Position numbers and translations under genes: made by a program
The notes under the pieces: generated by a model
Database searches by the model: none
What the model was told of the DNA's origin: nothing
What the model saw: the letters and a program-made list of their open reading frames with translations, nothing else
Part shown: one piece after another, positions 15,781-24,372 of the stretch
Layout: the number at the start of each line of letters is the position of its first letter
Position numbering within the stretch: the first letter of the stretch is position 1
NCBI GenBank assembly: GCA_963922595.1
Contig: CAWUIM010000002.1
Span: 1 to 64,000 of the forward strand
Length of the DNA stretch: 64,000 nucleotides
Origin: JAJFFW01 sp963922595
GTDB lineage: Bacteria > Pseudomonadota > Alphaproteobacteria > Caulobacterales > Parvularculaceae
Direction: 5' to 3'

Positions 15781-17664
15781 TTACTCCGCCGCCTGAACCG
15801 CCGACGGCATGTTGGTCTTAATCGCCTCGACAATTTCGGCGATCTTGAACGGCTGACCTGAGACTTTCGTGAGCGGCGTCACCTCAATCTCAAGCTTGTC
15901 GCGCAAGAGGGTGGCGCACTGACCCATATTCATTTCCGGCAGCAGGATACGGTCATAGCCCGCGAGCAGCGCGCCGAGATTGCGCGGCAGCGGATTAAGA
16001 TAGCGCAGATGGATTTGCGCCACATCGAGGCCTTGCTCGCGCGCATGATCGACGGCGCGCCAGATGACGCCGTGGGTCGAGCCCCAACCAACGACGGCGA
16101 GCGCGCCGCGGGAGGGGCCCTGTTCGACTCCCTGATCGGGGATGAAGTCCGCGATCGCGTCCACTTTCGCCTGGCGCATGTCGCTCATTTTCTGGTGGTT
16201 GGTCGCGTCGTAAGAGATGTCGCCGGTGTCGATGTCTTTCTCAAGGCCGCCGATGCGATGGGCGAGCCCTTCATCGCCGGCGGCGATCCAGCCGCGTCCG
16301 AGCGTTTCGGGATTGCGCGCCCAAATCGCGCGTTTGAGGTCGGTCGGATCGTCAGACGCCGGCGCGTCCGGCGCCGGATTAACGGCGATCGGGTCGAAGT
16401 CAGCCATATCCGGAATGGCCCATGGGCCGGCGGCGTTGGCGATATAGCCGTCTGTGAGCAGAAAGACTGGTGTCATATGACGGATCGCGATCCGCGTCGC
16501 TTCGATCGCCGCTTCAAAACAGTCGCCGGGGTCCTTTGTGGCGATCACAGGGATCGGCGCATCGGCGTTTCGTCCGTAGACGGCCTGATAAAGATCTGAT
16601 TGTTCAGTTTTTGTGGGCAGGCCGGTTGAGGGGCCGCCGCGTTGTGAATTCACGATCACGAGCGGCAGTTCAGTGGCGATGGCGAGACCGATCGCCTCGG
16701 TCTTCAGGGCGATGCCGGGACCGGACGAGGACGTCACCCCGATCTGGCCGCCGAAGCTCGCGCCGATAGCGGCGCAGCAGGCGGCGATTTCGTCTTCGGC
16801 CTGGAAGGTCGCCACCCCAAGCTCGCCCATCCGGGACAGGTGATGGAGGATCGGGGAGGCCGGCGTAATGGGGTAGGAGCAGAACATGATCGGCTTGTCG
16901 GCCAACTCTCCCGCCGCTGCGAGGCCGAGCGATAACGCTTCGGCGCCGGTGATGGAGCGATAGTCGCCTGCGTCCATCGGCGCCGCGCCGATCTTGAATT
17001 GCGGGATCTCCGCCGACAGCTCCGCGGTTTCGGCGTAGGCGTGGCCGGCGTTCAGCGCCGCGAGGTTGCCGCCGATCACTTCCGGCTTTTTCGCGAATTT
17101 CTTTTCGATCCAAGCCGTGATTGGCGCCCGGTCGCGGCCGAACATCCACAGGACAGCGCCGAGGGCCCAGAAATTCTTGCACCGGTCCGCGTCGCGCTTG
17201 CCGAGACCGGCGGGCTTCACCGCCTCTTCGGTCTGCGTCGTCACGTCGATTTCGATGACCTGGTAATCGTTAAGCTCGCCCGTCTCGCGTGGGTCTTTCT
17301 CGATGCCGGCTTTGGCGAAGTTGCGCTCGTTGAAGCTGTCGGTGTTGAGGATGATCAGCGCGCCCTTCGGCAAAAGCGGCAGGTTCACCTTCAGCGCAGC
17401 AGGGTTGAACGCAATCAGAACGTCGGGCGCGTCGCCGGCGGTGGCGATGCGGCGTTCGCCAAGATTGATCTGGAAAGCCGAGACCCCAAAGGTCGTGCCC
17501 ACAGGGGCACGGATTTCCGCCGGAAAATCGGGGAATGTCGAAAAGTCGGAGCCGGCCAGCGCCGTCGAATCGGCGAACTGAGAGCCGAGCAGTTGCACCC
17601 CGTCGCCAGAGTCCCCGGCGAACCGCACGACAATAGATTGTTGCTGAATGGATGTTTGCGTCAT
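15781..17664 (-). CDS. korA: 2-oxoglutarate:ferredoxin oxidoreductase subunit alpha (gamma-alpha fusion)
   Basis: The protein has 627 residues from ATG 17664 (MTQTSIQQQSIVVRFAGDSG); the frame extends upstream but the extra part is not protein-like. The N-terminal 190 residues are the gamma domain (GDSGDGVQLLGSQFADSTAL, EIRAPVGTTFGVS) and the rest is the alpha subunit with FCSYPITPASPILHHLSRMG, TFQAEDEIAACCAAIGASFG and SSSGPGIALKTEAIGLAIAT. It forms the oxidoreductase with KorB. The presence of KorAB implies a ferredoxin-linked route to succinyl-CoA, alternative or additional to the NAD-linked dehydrogenase complex. It is divergent from fsa, with a shared 286-bp control region. Confidence 0.93.
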   Translation of the reverse strand: MTQTSIQQQSIVVRFAGDSGDGVQLLGSQFADSTALAGSDFSTFPDFPAEIRAPVGTTFGVSAFQINLGERRIATAGDAPDVLIAFNPAALKVNLPLLPKGALIILNTDSFNERNFAKAGIEKDPRETGELNDYQVIEIDVTTQTEEAVKPAGLGKRDADRCKNFWALGAVLWMFGRDRAPITAWIEKKFAKKPEVIGGNLAALNAGHAYAETAELSAEIPQFKIGAAPMDAGDYRSITGAEALSLGLAAAGELADKPIMFCSYPITPASPILHHLSRMGELGVATFQAEDEIAACCAAIGASFGGQIGVTSSSGPGIALKTEAIGLAIATELPLVIVNSQRGGPSTGLPTKTEQSDLYQAVYGRNADAPIPVIATKDPGDCFEAAIEATRIAIRHMTPVFLLTDGYIANAAGPWAIPDMADFDPIAVNPAPDAPASDDPTDLKRAIWARNPETLGRGWIAAGDEGLAHRIGGLEKDIDTGDISYDATNHQKMSDMRQAKVDAIADFIPDQGVEQGPSRGALAVVGWGSTHGVIWRAVDHAREQGLDVAQIHLRYLNPLPRNLGALLAGYDRILLPEMNMGQCATLLRDKLEIEVTPLTKVSGQPFKIAEIVEAIKTNMPSAVQAAE

Positions 17665-17950
17665 GTACGTCTGTCTTCTAACCCGCACGGTGCGGGAATT
17701 CTCCGCTTTTACTGGTCCCGCTCCCCCCGTCGGGAGATATAGTGAAGCGCCATCATATCCCAATTGCTATGGAAAAGAACAAGGCTTTATCGCCGCTGGA
17801 CCGGCGCTCGAAGCCCTTCTGAAGCCTTGATTTGTCCCAGCGCACTCGGTAACGCAAGCGAGTTATTCTAATCAGCGCATTAGCGCCCGCCCACGGCGCA
17901 AAACAAGGGCGCGCGGCCATGTCTGCGCTTCACAAATTAAAGAGGTTTCG

Positions 17951-18604
17951 ATGAAATTTTTCGCCGACACTGCGGACATCGCCGAAATCAAAGACCTTCT
18001 CCCCACAGGGTTGATTGACGGGGTCACGACAAACCCGAGCCTCATCATGAAGTCGGGCCGGGATTTCCGCGAAGTGGTGTCAGAAATCTGCGCGCTCGTG
18101 GATGGGCCGGTGAGCGCGGAGGTCACCGCCGTCGACGCTGAACAAATGGTCGCCGAAGGCAAATCGCTGGCGACGATCGCCGACAACGTAACCGTTAAGC
18201 TGCCCCTGACCATCGAGGGGCTCAAAGCCTGCAAGGCGCTGACGGCGGACGGCGTCAAGACGAATGTGACATTGTGTTTCTCGGCTAATCAGGCGCTGCT
18301 CGCCGCGAAAGCGGGCGCGACATTTATCTCGCCGTTTATCGGACGTCTCGACGATATGGGGATCGACGGCATGGATCTGATCCGGGAGATCCGCGTGATT
18401 TATGACAATTACGGCTTTGATACGGAGATTCTGGCCGCGTCGATCCGCTCGCCCAATCACGTGAAAGATTCTGCGATCGCCGGCGCCGATGTGGCGACCG
18501 CGCCGCCTAAAGTGATCACGGCGCTCGCCAACCATCCGCTTACCGACAAAGGCCTTGAAGCGTTTCTCGCCGATTGGGCGAAAACGGGACAGAAGATCCT
18601 GTAA
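17951..18604 (+). CDS. fsa: Fructose-6-phosphate aldolase / small transaldolase
   Basis: The 217-residue length is that of the FSA/TalC class. AAGAGG lies before ATG 17951. The barrel motifs are MKFFADTADIAEIKDLLPTG, DGVTTNPSLIMKSG, NVTVKLPLTIEGLKA (Schiff-base lysine in VKLP), GVKTNVTLCFSANQALLAAK and FISPFIGRLDDMG. It either transfers dihydroxyacetone units in the pentose phosphate pathway (transaldolase) or cleaves fructose 6-phosphate. The sequence alone does not separate these, although TalC activity is commoner in this group. The FAH gene follows 20 bp later and may be co-transcribed. Confidence 0.92.
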   Translation: MKFFADTADIAEIKDLLPTGLIDGVTTNPSLIMKSGRDFREVVSEICALVDGPVSAEVTAVDAEQMVAEGKSLATIADNVTVKLPLTIEGLKACKALTADGVKTNVTLCFSANQALLAAKAGATFISPFIGRLDDMGIDGMDLIREIRVIYDNYGFDTEILAASIRSPNHVKDSAIAGADVATAPPKVITALANHPLTDKGLEAFLADWAKTGQKIL

Positions 18605-18624
18605 GCGAAACCATCTTGCATCCG

Positions 18625-19323
18625 ATGGATGATATTTTCACGCCGCCTGCGATTACGCGTCTCGCTATTCTTGGCGGCGGTGCATTTCCAGTGCGGCGTA
18701 TCTTCTGTATCGGCAAGAATTATGCGGCCCATGTGACGGAGATGGGCGGCGATCCGAAAAGCGATCCGCCGGTCTTCTTCACCAAGCCCGCCGACGCGGC
18801 GACGCAAGACGCGGTGGTTCCCTTTCCGCCCGGCACGCAGGACCTTCACTATGAAGGCGAGTTGGTGATTGCGCTGAAAGCCGGCGGCCGCGCGCTGAAG
18901 ACGCGCGGTGAGGCGGGCGCTTTGATTTTGGGCGCCGCGGTCGGGTGCGATCTGACGCGCCGCGATCTGCAACGCGCGGCCAAAGACAAGGGCGCGCCCT
19001 GGGACGCGGCGAAGGGTTTCGACTTTTCAGCGCCGGTCGGTCAAATTGCAACCATTGACGCTGTTCCGCCGGACGCGATGGACGAGGCGCGCCTCATAAC
19101 GCGCGTCAACGGCGCCGTGAGACAAGATGCGCCGCTCAGCGATATGATCTGGACCGTCCCGGAAATAATCATCGCTCTGTCGGCCCTGTTTGAATTGAAG
19201 GCCGGTGATCTTATCTTCACGGGAACGCCCGAGGGCGTTGGGCCGCTTGCTGTGGGCGACGCGGTAGCGGTTAACATCGATCCGCTTCCGCCTTTGACGT
19301 TCACGGTCGGCGCGCCTTTGTGA
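18625..19323 (+). CDS. Fumarylacetoacetate hydrolase (FAH) family protein
   Basis: The protein has 232 residues from ATG 18625; an earlier in-frame codon would overlap fsa. Family marks are FCIGKNYAAHVTEMGG, VFFTKPADAA, LHYEGELVIALKAGG (metal-binding E-x-E) and the C-terminal IFTGTPEGVGPLAVGDAV. Relatives hydrolyse fumarylpyruvate or acylpyruvates, or decarboxylate oxaloacetate, with a divalent metal. Its small size matches the FAHD1/YcgM subgroup, for which acylpyruvase or oxaloacetate decarboxylase activity is known. The latter would fit the surrounding central-carbon genes, but this is inference. Confidence 0.88.
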   Translation: MDDIFTPPAITRLAILGGGAFPVRRIFCIGKNYAAHVTEMGGDPKSDPPVFFTKPADAATQDAVVPFPPGTQDLHYEGELVIALKAGGRALKTRGEAGALILGAAVGCDLTRRDLQRAAKDKGAPWDAAKGFDFSAPVGQIATIDAVPPDAMDEARLITRVNGAVRQDAPLSDMIWTVPEIIIALSALFELKAGDLIFTGTPEGVGPLAVGDAVAVNIDPLPPLTFTVGAPL

Positions 19324-19349
19324 AACGAACGGATGTAAAAAGACGCCCC

Positions 19350-19823
19350 ATGACGCCCGAACAGAAACAGGAACGATACGAAGAAGTCGCAAAGGAAATA
19401 GCGGCTGTGATCGACGGCGAGCGCAATCTCACGGCGCGTATGGCGACGGTGTCCAATATTCTCCATCACGCTTTTGACCATTTTTTCTGGACAGGCTTTT
19501 ACGTGGTTGATCCCCATAAGGAGAATGAGCTCGTGGTCGGCCCCTACCAGGGCACGATGGGGTGTTTGCGCATTCCCTTCGGCCGCGGCGTTTGCGGGAC
19601 GGCGGCGGCGACAGGCAAGGTTCAGATCGTCGATGACGTCCATGCGTTTCCGGGTCACATCGCTTGCGACGCAAACTCGGCGTCGGAAATTGTCATTCCG
19701 GTGTATGACGGCGCCGGACAGTTGATCGCTGTATTTGATGTGGATAGCGACAAACAAGCGATGTTTGACGAGATCGACCGCGACGGGTTAGCGCCGATTC
19801 TTGCAACCGTTGTGGCTGGATAA
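19350..19823 (+). CDS. msrC: GAF-domain free methionine-(R)-sulfoxide reductase
   Basis: The protein has 157 residues from ATG 19350 (MTPEQKQERYEEVAKE); GTG 19320, overlapping the previous stop, is an alternative. The fRMsr signature is complete: FFWTGFYVVDPHKENELVVG, PYQGTMGCLRIPFGRGVCGT and HAFPGHIACDANSASEIVIP, with the three cysteines of the catalytic relay (GCL, VCG, ACD). It reduces free methionine-R-sulfoxide in the cytoplasm, protecting against oxidative damage. It probably ends the fsa-FAH message and runs convergently into the CRP-family regulator gene. Confidence 0.93.
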   Translation: MTPEQKQERYEEVAKEIAAVIDGERNLTARMATVSNILHHAFDHFFWTGFYVVDPHKENELVVGPYQGTMGCLRIPFGRGVCGTAAATGKVQIVDDVHAFPGHIACDANSASEIVIPVYDGAGQLIAVFDVDSDKQAMFDEIDRDGLAPILATVVAG

Positions 19824-19831
19824 GCGCACTT

Positions 19832-22243
19832 TCACTCCACCATATAGAGCGGGCACGGATCGAGTTTTTCCTGCGTGCCCATATAGCCTGCATATTCAAA
19901 ACGCCGGCCAGTGAGGGGCGCGAGCGCGGCGATGCTCGCATAGGCCTCGCTGGCGTAGATTTTACCTTCCTCGGTGAGCGGGCGGCAGGAAGCGGTGATC
20001 AAGTTTTCCTGGACGACCGTTTCGTCATTCTTCTGCGCGTCATCATGAAAGACGCCCACATCCAACCAGATCCGGAAGTCCGAGGCGGTCTTGCCGGCTT
20101 CGAATGACACGGCGTCGGCGCAGGCCTGCTCAAGCGTCTCATAGAGGTAGGTGGCGCATTTCACATCGGGCGCTTCGATGCGTTGTTCCGCATCGCCCAA
20201 TTTTTCCGGGAGCGCCGCTTTCTTGCCTGTCGCCTGTAGCGTGAGCGCATAACGCAAACTGGTCGGATCGGAACAGGCCGCCTTTTCCTTCTTGGGCCAA
20301 TCGTCGCTGATGACGCCGAAGGCGCGCCCGCTTTCTTTCCAATGGTCAAGATTTGCAACGCTCAATGACGCGCGGGTGTCGCTTCCTTCCTGCACAGCGA
20401 AAAAGCCGAGCGCATCCGTGTGCAGCTCGTCTGCATGGCGGATGGTTTTGCCCATGGCGATCAGCGCGCCCAACTGATAGGCGGCGCGCGACGCATGGGG
20501 CGCGCGCCTGTTCCATTCGATGGAAGAGGCTGCGCGCATGCAATCGATGAAGCGCTGGCGCCACTCATCACCAAACGCGGACACAGACGTTTTCATGAAG
20601 TCTTGCGGCGGTAGCGGCAGGTAGACGTTCAGGCTGACGCCCGCCTCCAGCAGGGCTTCGGCGATGGCGATATCGCAGCCTGACGCGAGCGCGCCGCACG
20701 CACAGCCAATGGCGTTTTCCTCGATGTAGCGCTCCACGTCGGCGACAACATCGTCAATCAGGTGATCAGTTTCCTCTGACAATTTGCCGGCGAGAGGGCC
20801 GGAGAAAAAGAGCGTCTTGTACTGCGGCGTAACCTTATCAATCCAGGCGCGATCGATGTTCACATATTCCGCAGACCGAATAAGCTGCTGGCGCGTCGTC
20901 GCTTTTTTGCCAGGCGTCACATCGCTCGCCTGGCAGGCGCTTTTGAACAACGCCGCCGCCGTTGGAAGGTCATTTTGTAAGAGCTTGCATTCGGCCATGG
21001 TGGCGCGCAGCCAGTAAGAGGGGTCGTCCTCATCGAGCGGCTCGAGCTTTTCGTGCGTGATATCGCCGACGATTGAAGCGAGCCCGCGCGCCCGTTCACC
21101 CTCGCCAAGAAGCGCGTAACCATAGGCGGCGTTAAGACCGGAATAATTTTTGCGGCATTTGTCAAAGACTTTGGCGTACTCCTCGGCCGAATCCACCAAA
21201 TATTGTCGGCGATCTTCGTCGCTGTCCGTGGAGAACGCCATATCGCGCAAGATGCGCGGGCGCAGGCAGCCGAGTTCTTCATCCGTGTAGTCATGTTTAA
21301 GACCGAGCTTATCGATCATCGCAAGCGCCTCGGCCATGGCCCCGGAGCGCGCCGTAGCGAGAACAGCGCGGTGGCGAAAGCGCATATCGCGGGGCGCGCG
21401 CTTTGAGGCTTCCATCGCCAGGTTAAAGGCGATCTGATTGAGACCGCGATCGAGATAGCTGTCGATTTCCCAAATCCAGTCGCCCTCTTTCGACGATTGC
21501 GACGCGGCCGATTGGTCGCTCGCCAACTGGTGCAGGCGATTACGGTTCTGGATCGTTATTTCGCCTGACTTGTTCTGGAAGATAAGGCCGGATTTCTCCC
21601 ACATCGTCAGCGTTCGGTTCACATGTTCGCGAGAGACGCCGAGCATTTCCGCTGCAAAGGATTGGGAGATTTTGCCCACGGCGGCAGTCGGGCGCCAATC
21701 TTCACCCGCCAATAGGTCTCCGATGCGAGAAAACAGGCTGGCGAGGCGCAATTCCAGTGACCGGTGAAGCGATTGCACCAAGAGCTTCGCCGTCTCGTTG
21801 GTATAGGCGGCGAGCGCCGACATCAGCGATTGCGAAAGTTCTGGGCAACGACGCGCCACGCGCATCAAATCCGCGCTAGGGATCGCCACAGCGGAAACAT
21901 TTGAAAGGCAGCGCGTCTCGGAAAGGCATACGGTGCCCGGCGGGCGCTGTTCGGTAAGCGCGGCTTGCAGTCCCGCCATGTCGCCTGGGCCGAACAACGC
22001 CGTCAGAACGGGTTTGGTGTTTTCATGATCGGCGCGTAACGCCGCGATCACGCCGCGCTCAATGACAAAGACGCTGTCGCCGCCCGCCGGGCGCGGCGTC
22101 GTCTTGCCGCGCGCAATCGCGACGATCTTGCCGCGATGGGCAAGCTCCGCCAAATCGTCTTCGGGCGTCGATTGAAAGACGGGCGCGGTTGCAAGAAGGC
22201 GGCGCTTGTACTCAGTATCGGCGTCTACAGTTCGGTTCGTCAA
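19832..22243 (-). CDS. CRP-family regulator fused to TPR/TRAFs-binding, SLOG-like and cyclase-like segments
   Basis: The 803-residue protein is four times the length of CRP. Residues 11-145 form a cNMP-binding-type beta-roll lacking the arginine-containing phosphate cassette. Residues 165-240 are a Crp winged helix with LGVSREHVNRTLTMWEKSGL; R205, E206 and R210 sit where E. coli CRP has R180, E181 and R185. Residues 255-470 are helical repeats similar to TPR/TRAFs-binding (DUF4071) proteins. Residues 475-640 include GALASGCDIAIAEALLEAGV, a SLOG-like nucleotide-fold segment, and SLNVYLPLPPQDFMKTSV. Residues 695-803 (DFRIWLDVGVFHDD to EYAGYMGTQEKLDPCPLY) resemble the second half of class III adenylate cyclases without catalytic residues. 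It is probably a one-component regulator sensing a nucleotide. Confidence 0.85.
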   Translation of the reverse strand: MTNRTVDADTEYKRRLLATAPVFQSTPEDDLAELAHRGKIVAIARGKTTPRPAGGDSVFVIERGVIAALRADHENTKPVLTALFGPGDMAGLQAALTEQRPPGTVCLSETRCLSNVSAVAIPSADLMRVARRCPELSQSLMSALAAYTNETAKLLVQSLHRSLELRLASLFSRIGDLLAGEDWRPTAAVGKISQSFAAEMLGVSREHVNRTLTMWEKSGLIFQNKSGEITIQNRNRLHQLASDQSAASQSSKEGDWIWEIDSYLDRGLNQIAFNLAMEASKRAPRDMRFRHRAVLATARSGAMAEALAMIDKLGLKHDYTDEELGCLRPRILRDMAFSTDSDEDRRQYLVDSAEEYAKVFDKCRKNYSGLNAAYGYALLGEGERARGLASIVGDITHEKLEPLDEDDPSYWLRATMAECKLLQNDLPTAAALFKSACQASDVTPGKKATTRQQLIRSAEYVNIDRAWIDKVTPQYKTLFFSGPLAGKLSEETDHLIDDVVADVERYIEENAIGCACGALASGCDIAIAEALLEAGVSLNVYLPLPPQDFMKTSVSAFGDEWRQRFIDCMRAASSIEWNRRAPHASRAAYQLGALIAMGKTIRHADELHTDALGFFAVQEGSDTRASLSVANLDHWKESGRAFGVISDDWPKKEKAACSDPTSLRYALTLQATGKKAALPEKLGDAEQRIEAPDVKCATYLYETLEQACADAVSFEAGKTASDFRIWLDVGVFHDDAQKNDETVVQENLITASCRPLTEEGKIYASEAYASIAALAPLTGRRFEYAGYMGTQEKLDPCPLYMVE

Positions 22244-22376
22244 AGTCGTTCCCTCACGGAGCGCTTATTATTTTTATTCATTGAAGCGCTATGCATGACT
22301 TTCATTTTACAAAAAGTATCAACAAAGATAAAGAATTTTTGATCTCCAAAAAATTTTAATTTGTACACAGATGTAA

Positions 22377-22407
22377 ACGGCCAGTTTCCTGAGCGAAAAC
22401 TGGCCGT
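22377..22407. other. Isolated strong stem-loop in the divergent control region
   Basis: ACGGCCAGTTT (22377-22387) and AAACTGGCCGT (22397-22407) form a perfect 11-bp stem with a nine-base loop. Neither side carries a run of T of terminator quality. No gene ends nearby, so it is not a normal gene terminator. It could belong to a small RNA or a structured leader of the leftward regulator mRNA. Confidence 0.6.
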
Positions 22408-22531
22408 CTAACTCCCCCAATCGCGTCGCCGGGAAGGCCCCGGCGTCACGCTGTGCAAACCCCCAAGGTCGCTGTTTCTCGACGGGTCTTTCGAGAACAA
22501 TTTGAAGATAACATCGGGGCCCGGCGGGTCC

Positions 22532-22547
22532 TGTGACTTGCATCACA
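22532..22547. promoter_or_regulatory. Perfect CRP-type binding site TGTGA-N6-TCACA
   Basis: The 16 bases read TGTGACTTGCATCACA, both half-sites identical to the E. coli CRP consensus. The centre lies 57 bp upstream of the end of a TATAAT hexamer (22592-22597), about -64 relative to an expected start near 22604, close to class I activator geometry for the ThDP gene. It is also some 290 bp upstream of the CRP-family fusion gene, whose recognition helix keeps the CRP contact residues. That protein, or a separate CRP, could bind. Confidence 0.65.
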
Positions 22548-22591
22548 AGACGCCGCGGAATCTTGGCCAAATGTGATTGATCTGCAAATTA

Positions 22592-22597
22592 TATAAT
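22592..22597 (+). promoter_or_regulatory. Probable -10 element (TATAAT) of the ThDP enzyme gene
   Basis: A consensus TATAAT lies in an AT-rich patch 122 bp before the GTG start. At 17 bases upstream the -35 position reads AAATGT, a poor match. A good -10 with a weak -35 and an upstream CRP box is the usual picture of an activator-dependent promoter. Confidence 0.45.
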
Positions 22598-22718
22598 TAA
22601 AACAGATACATAAGGCCCAAGGCAGGATTTGCGTCTTGTATGCGCCGACGAAAAACCGGTAAGCACGGGAGGCGAACGGCGCGCCCTCATCGCCGCGTAA
22701 TGAAAGCCAGTTGCGACC

Positions 22719-24359
22719 GTGACAAGACAAACCGCCGCCCGCCATATCGTTGATGCGCTTTTGACGAATGGCGTGACGCACGTCTTTTGCGTGCCGGGCG
22801 AAAGTTACCTCGCCGTGTTGGATGCGCTTTACGATGTTCGCGACCGTATCCAGCTCATCGCTTGCCGACATGAAGCGGCCGCCGCGAACATGGCTGAGGC
22901 TTTCGGGAAACTGACTGGGCGTCCTGGGATCGTCATGGTGACGCGCGGGCCCGGCGCGACTCAAGGCTCGGTCGGCGTTCACACGGCGTTTCAGGATTCA
23001 ACGCCGATGATCATGTTTGTGGGGCAGGTGGCGCGCAGCCAGTTTGATCGCGAAGCCTTTCAGGAGGTCGATTATCGGCGGATGTTCGCGCCGCTCGCAA
23101 AGTGGGCGGCTGAAATTGATGTGCCGGCGCGCGCAGGCGAATATGTGAACCGCGCCTTCGCCACCGCGCAAAACGGACGCCGCGGACCGGTCGTGCTGGC
23201 GTTGCCGGAAGATGTCCTGACCGAAGAGGCCGATGCCGCGTCGCTCCCGGCTGCGCCCATCGCGCGTGCGGCGCCGGACCCCGGCGCGATGACGCAATTC
23301 CGCTCCATGCTTGAGGGTGCGCGCAATCCGTTTCTGCTGGTAGGCGGCGGCGGTTGGACGAAGGGCGCGGTCGACGATCTGCGGCGGTTCGTTCACGCGA
23401 CGGGTTTGCCTGTCGGCGCGTCCTTCCGGTCAAAGGATCTCTTCGACAACACGGACCGTCACTATGCGGGAGATGTAGGGATCGCGCCGAACCCCGCTTT
23501 GGCGGCGCGCATCGAGGCCAGCGATCTCCTGATCGCCTTTGGGCCGCGCCTCGGCGAAATGACGACGTCCGGCTATACGCTCATGGAAGCGCCGGCGCTC
23601 AAGCAGAAATTGATCCACATTCATCCCGGCGCCGAGGAGTTGGGGCGTGTCTACACGCCCGCACTCGCGATTAACGCCGCGCCGCCCGCCATGGCGCAGG
23701 CGCTCGCCGAGCAAGATTGGACGCAAAACGATGCGTGGCGCGACCAAGCCTATGCAGCGCATACGGATTTCCTGGCGTATTCCGCGCCTGTAGATGTTGG
23801 GGAGGGCGTTAATCTTTCTTCGGTCTTTCATTGGCTCGATGAAAATCTTTCGGCGGACGCTATCATGTGCAATGGCGCTGGAAACTACGCCGCCTGGCTG
23901 CATCGTTTTTATCGCCATAAGGCGTTCAAGACGCAGCTCGCGCCCACATCCGGCGCCATGGGCTACGGGTTTCCCGCGGCGCTCGCCGCGAAAGCGGTCC
24001 ATCCGGATCGCGACGTTATTTGCGCCGCTGGCGATGGTTGTTTCATGATGGCCGCCCCAGAACTGGCGACGGCTGTTCAATATGATCTGCCGGTGATTAC
24101 GTTGGTCGCCAACAATGGAACCTATGGCACAATCCGCATGCATCAGGAGCGGGATTATCCGGGCCGCGTTTCGGGCACCGACCTTGTCAATCCGGATTTC
24201 GCCGCGTTAGCGAAGAGTTTCGGCGCATTCGGCGCGACGGTCACGGATGAAAAAGATTTCCCGGAGGTTTTTCAGGCCGCAAAAGCGAGCGGCAAGCCGG
24301 CAGTGATCGAGCTTATAACTTCCGCCAGGGAAATCGCGCCGGGCAGGCGTCTCGGTTGA
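22719..24359 (+). CDS. Thiamine-diphosphate-dependent enzyme, acetolactate synthase-like
   Basis: The protein has 546 residues from GTG 22719. The three ThDP-fold domains are visible: the N-terminal Pyr domain with GVTHVFCVPGESYLAVLDAL and the catalytic glutamate in ACRHEAAAANMAEA; the central domain with PFLLVGGGGWTKGAVDDL; and the C-terminal PP domain with TSGAMGYGFPAALAAK and AGDGCFMMAAPELATAVQ ... LVANNGTYGTIRMHQ as the metal-diphosphate motif. It belongs to the AHAS/benzoylformate decarboxylase-like group. It lacks an adjacent ilvN, so it is probably not the biosynthetic AHAS but a decarboxylase or carboligase on an unknown 2-oxoacid. Placement beside a possible CRP site suggests catabolic control. 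Confidence 0.88.
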   Translation: MTRQTAARHIVDALLTNGVTHVFCVPGESYLAVLDALYDVRDRIQLIACRHEAAAANMAEAFGKLTGRPGIVMVTRGPGATQGSVGVHTAFQDSTPMIMFVGQVARSQFDREAFQEVDYRRMFAPLAKWAAEIDVPARAGEYVNRAFATAQNGRRGPVVLALPEDVLTEEADAASLPAAPIARAAPDPGAMTQFRSMLEGARNPFLLVGGGGWTKGAVDDLRRFVHATGLPVGASFRSKDLFDNTDRHYAGDVGIAPNPALAARIEASDLLIAFGPRLGEMTTSGYTLMEAPALKQKLIHIHPGAEELGRVYTPALAINAAPPAMAQALAEQDWTQNDAWRDQAYAAHTDFLAYSAPVDVGEGVNLSSVFHWLDENLSADAIMCNGAGNYAAWLHRFYRHKAFKTQLAPTSGAMGYGFPAALAAKAVHPDRDVICAAGDGCFMMAAPELATAVQYDLPVITLVANNGTYGTIRMHQERDYPGRVSGTDLVNPDFAALAKSFGAFGATVTDEKDFPEVFQAAKASGKPAVIELITSAREIAPGRRLG

Positions 24360-24372
24360 TTGGGCCCGTCGC

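Larger units (their letters stand above)
22244..22718. other. Divergent control region between the CRP-family fusion gene and the ThDP enzyme
   Basis: A 475-bp AT-rich gap. It holds a perfect CRP-type palindrome (22532-22547), a TATAAT hexamer (22592-22597) and an isolated 11-bp stem-loop (22377-22407), each listed separately. No credible small gene was seen. Confidence 0.7.

Noticed and set aside
22446..22982. 178-residue minus-strand open frame over the ThDP gene start
   Set aside because: It overlaps the clear ThDP-enzyme coding region and the CRP site, with no recognisable domain. It is a shadow frame in GC-rich DNA.
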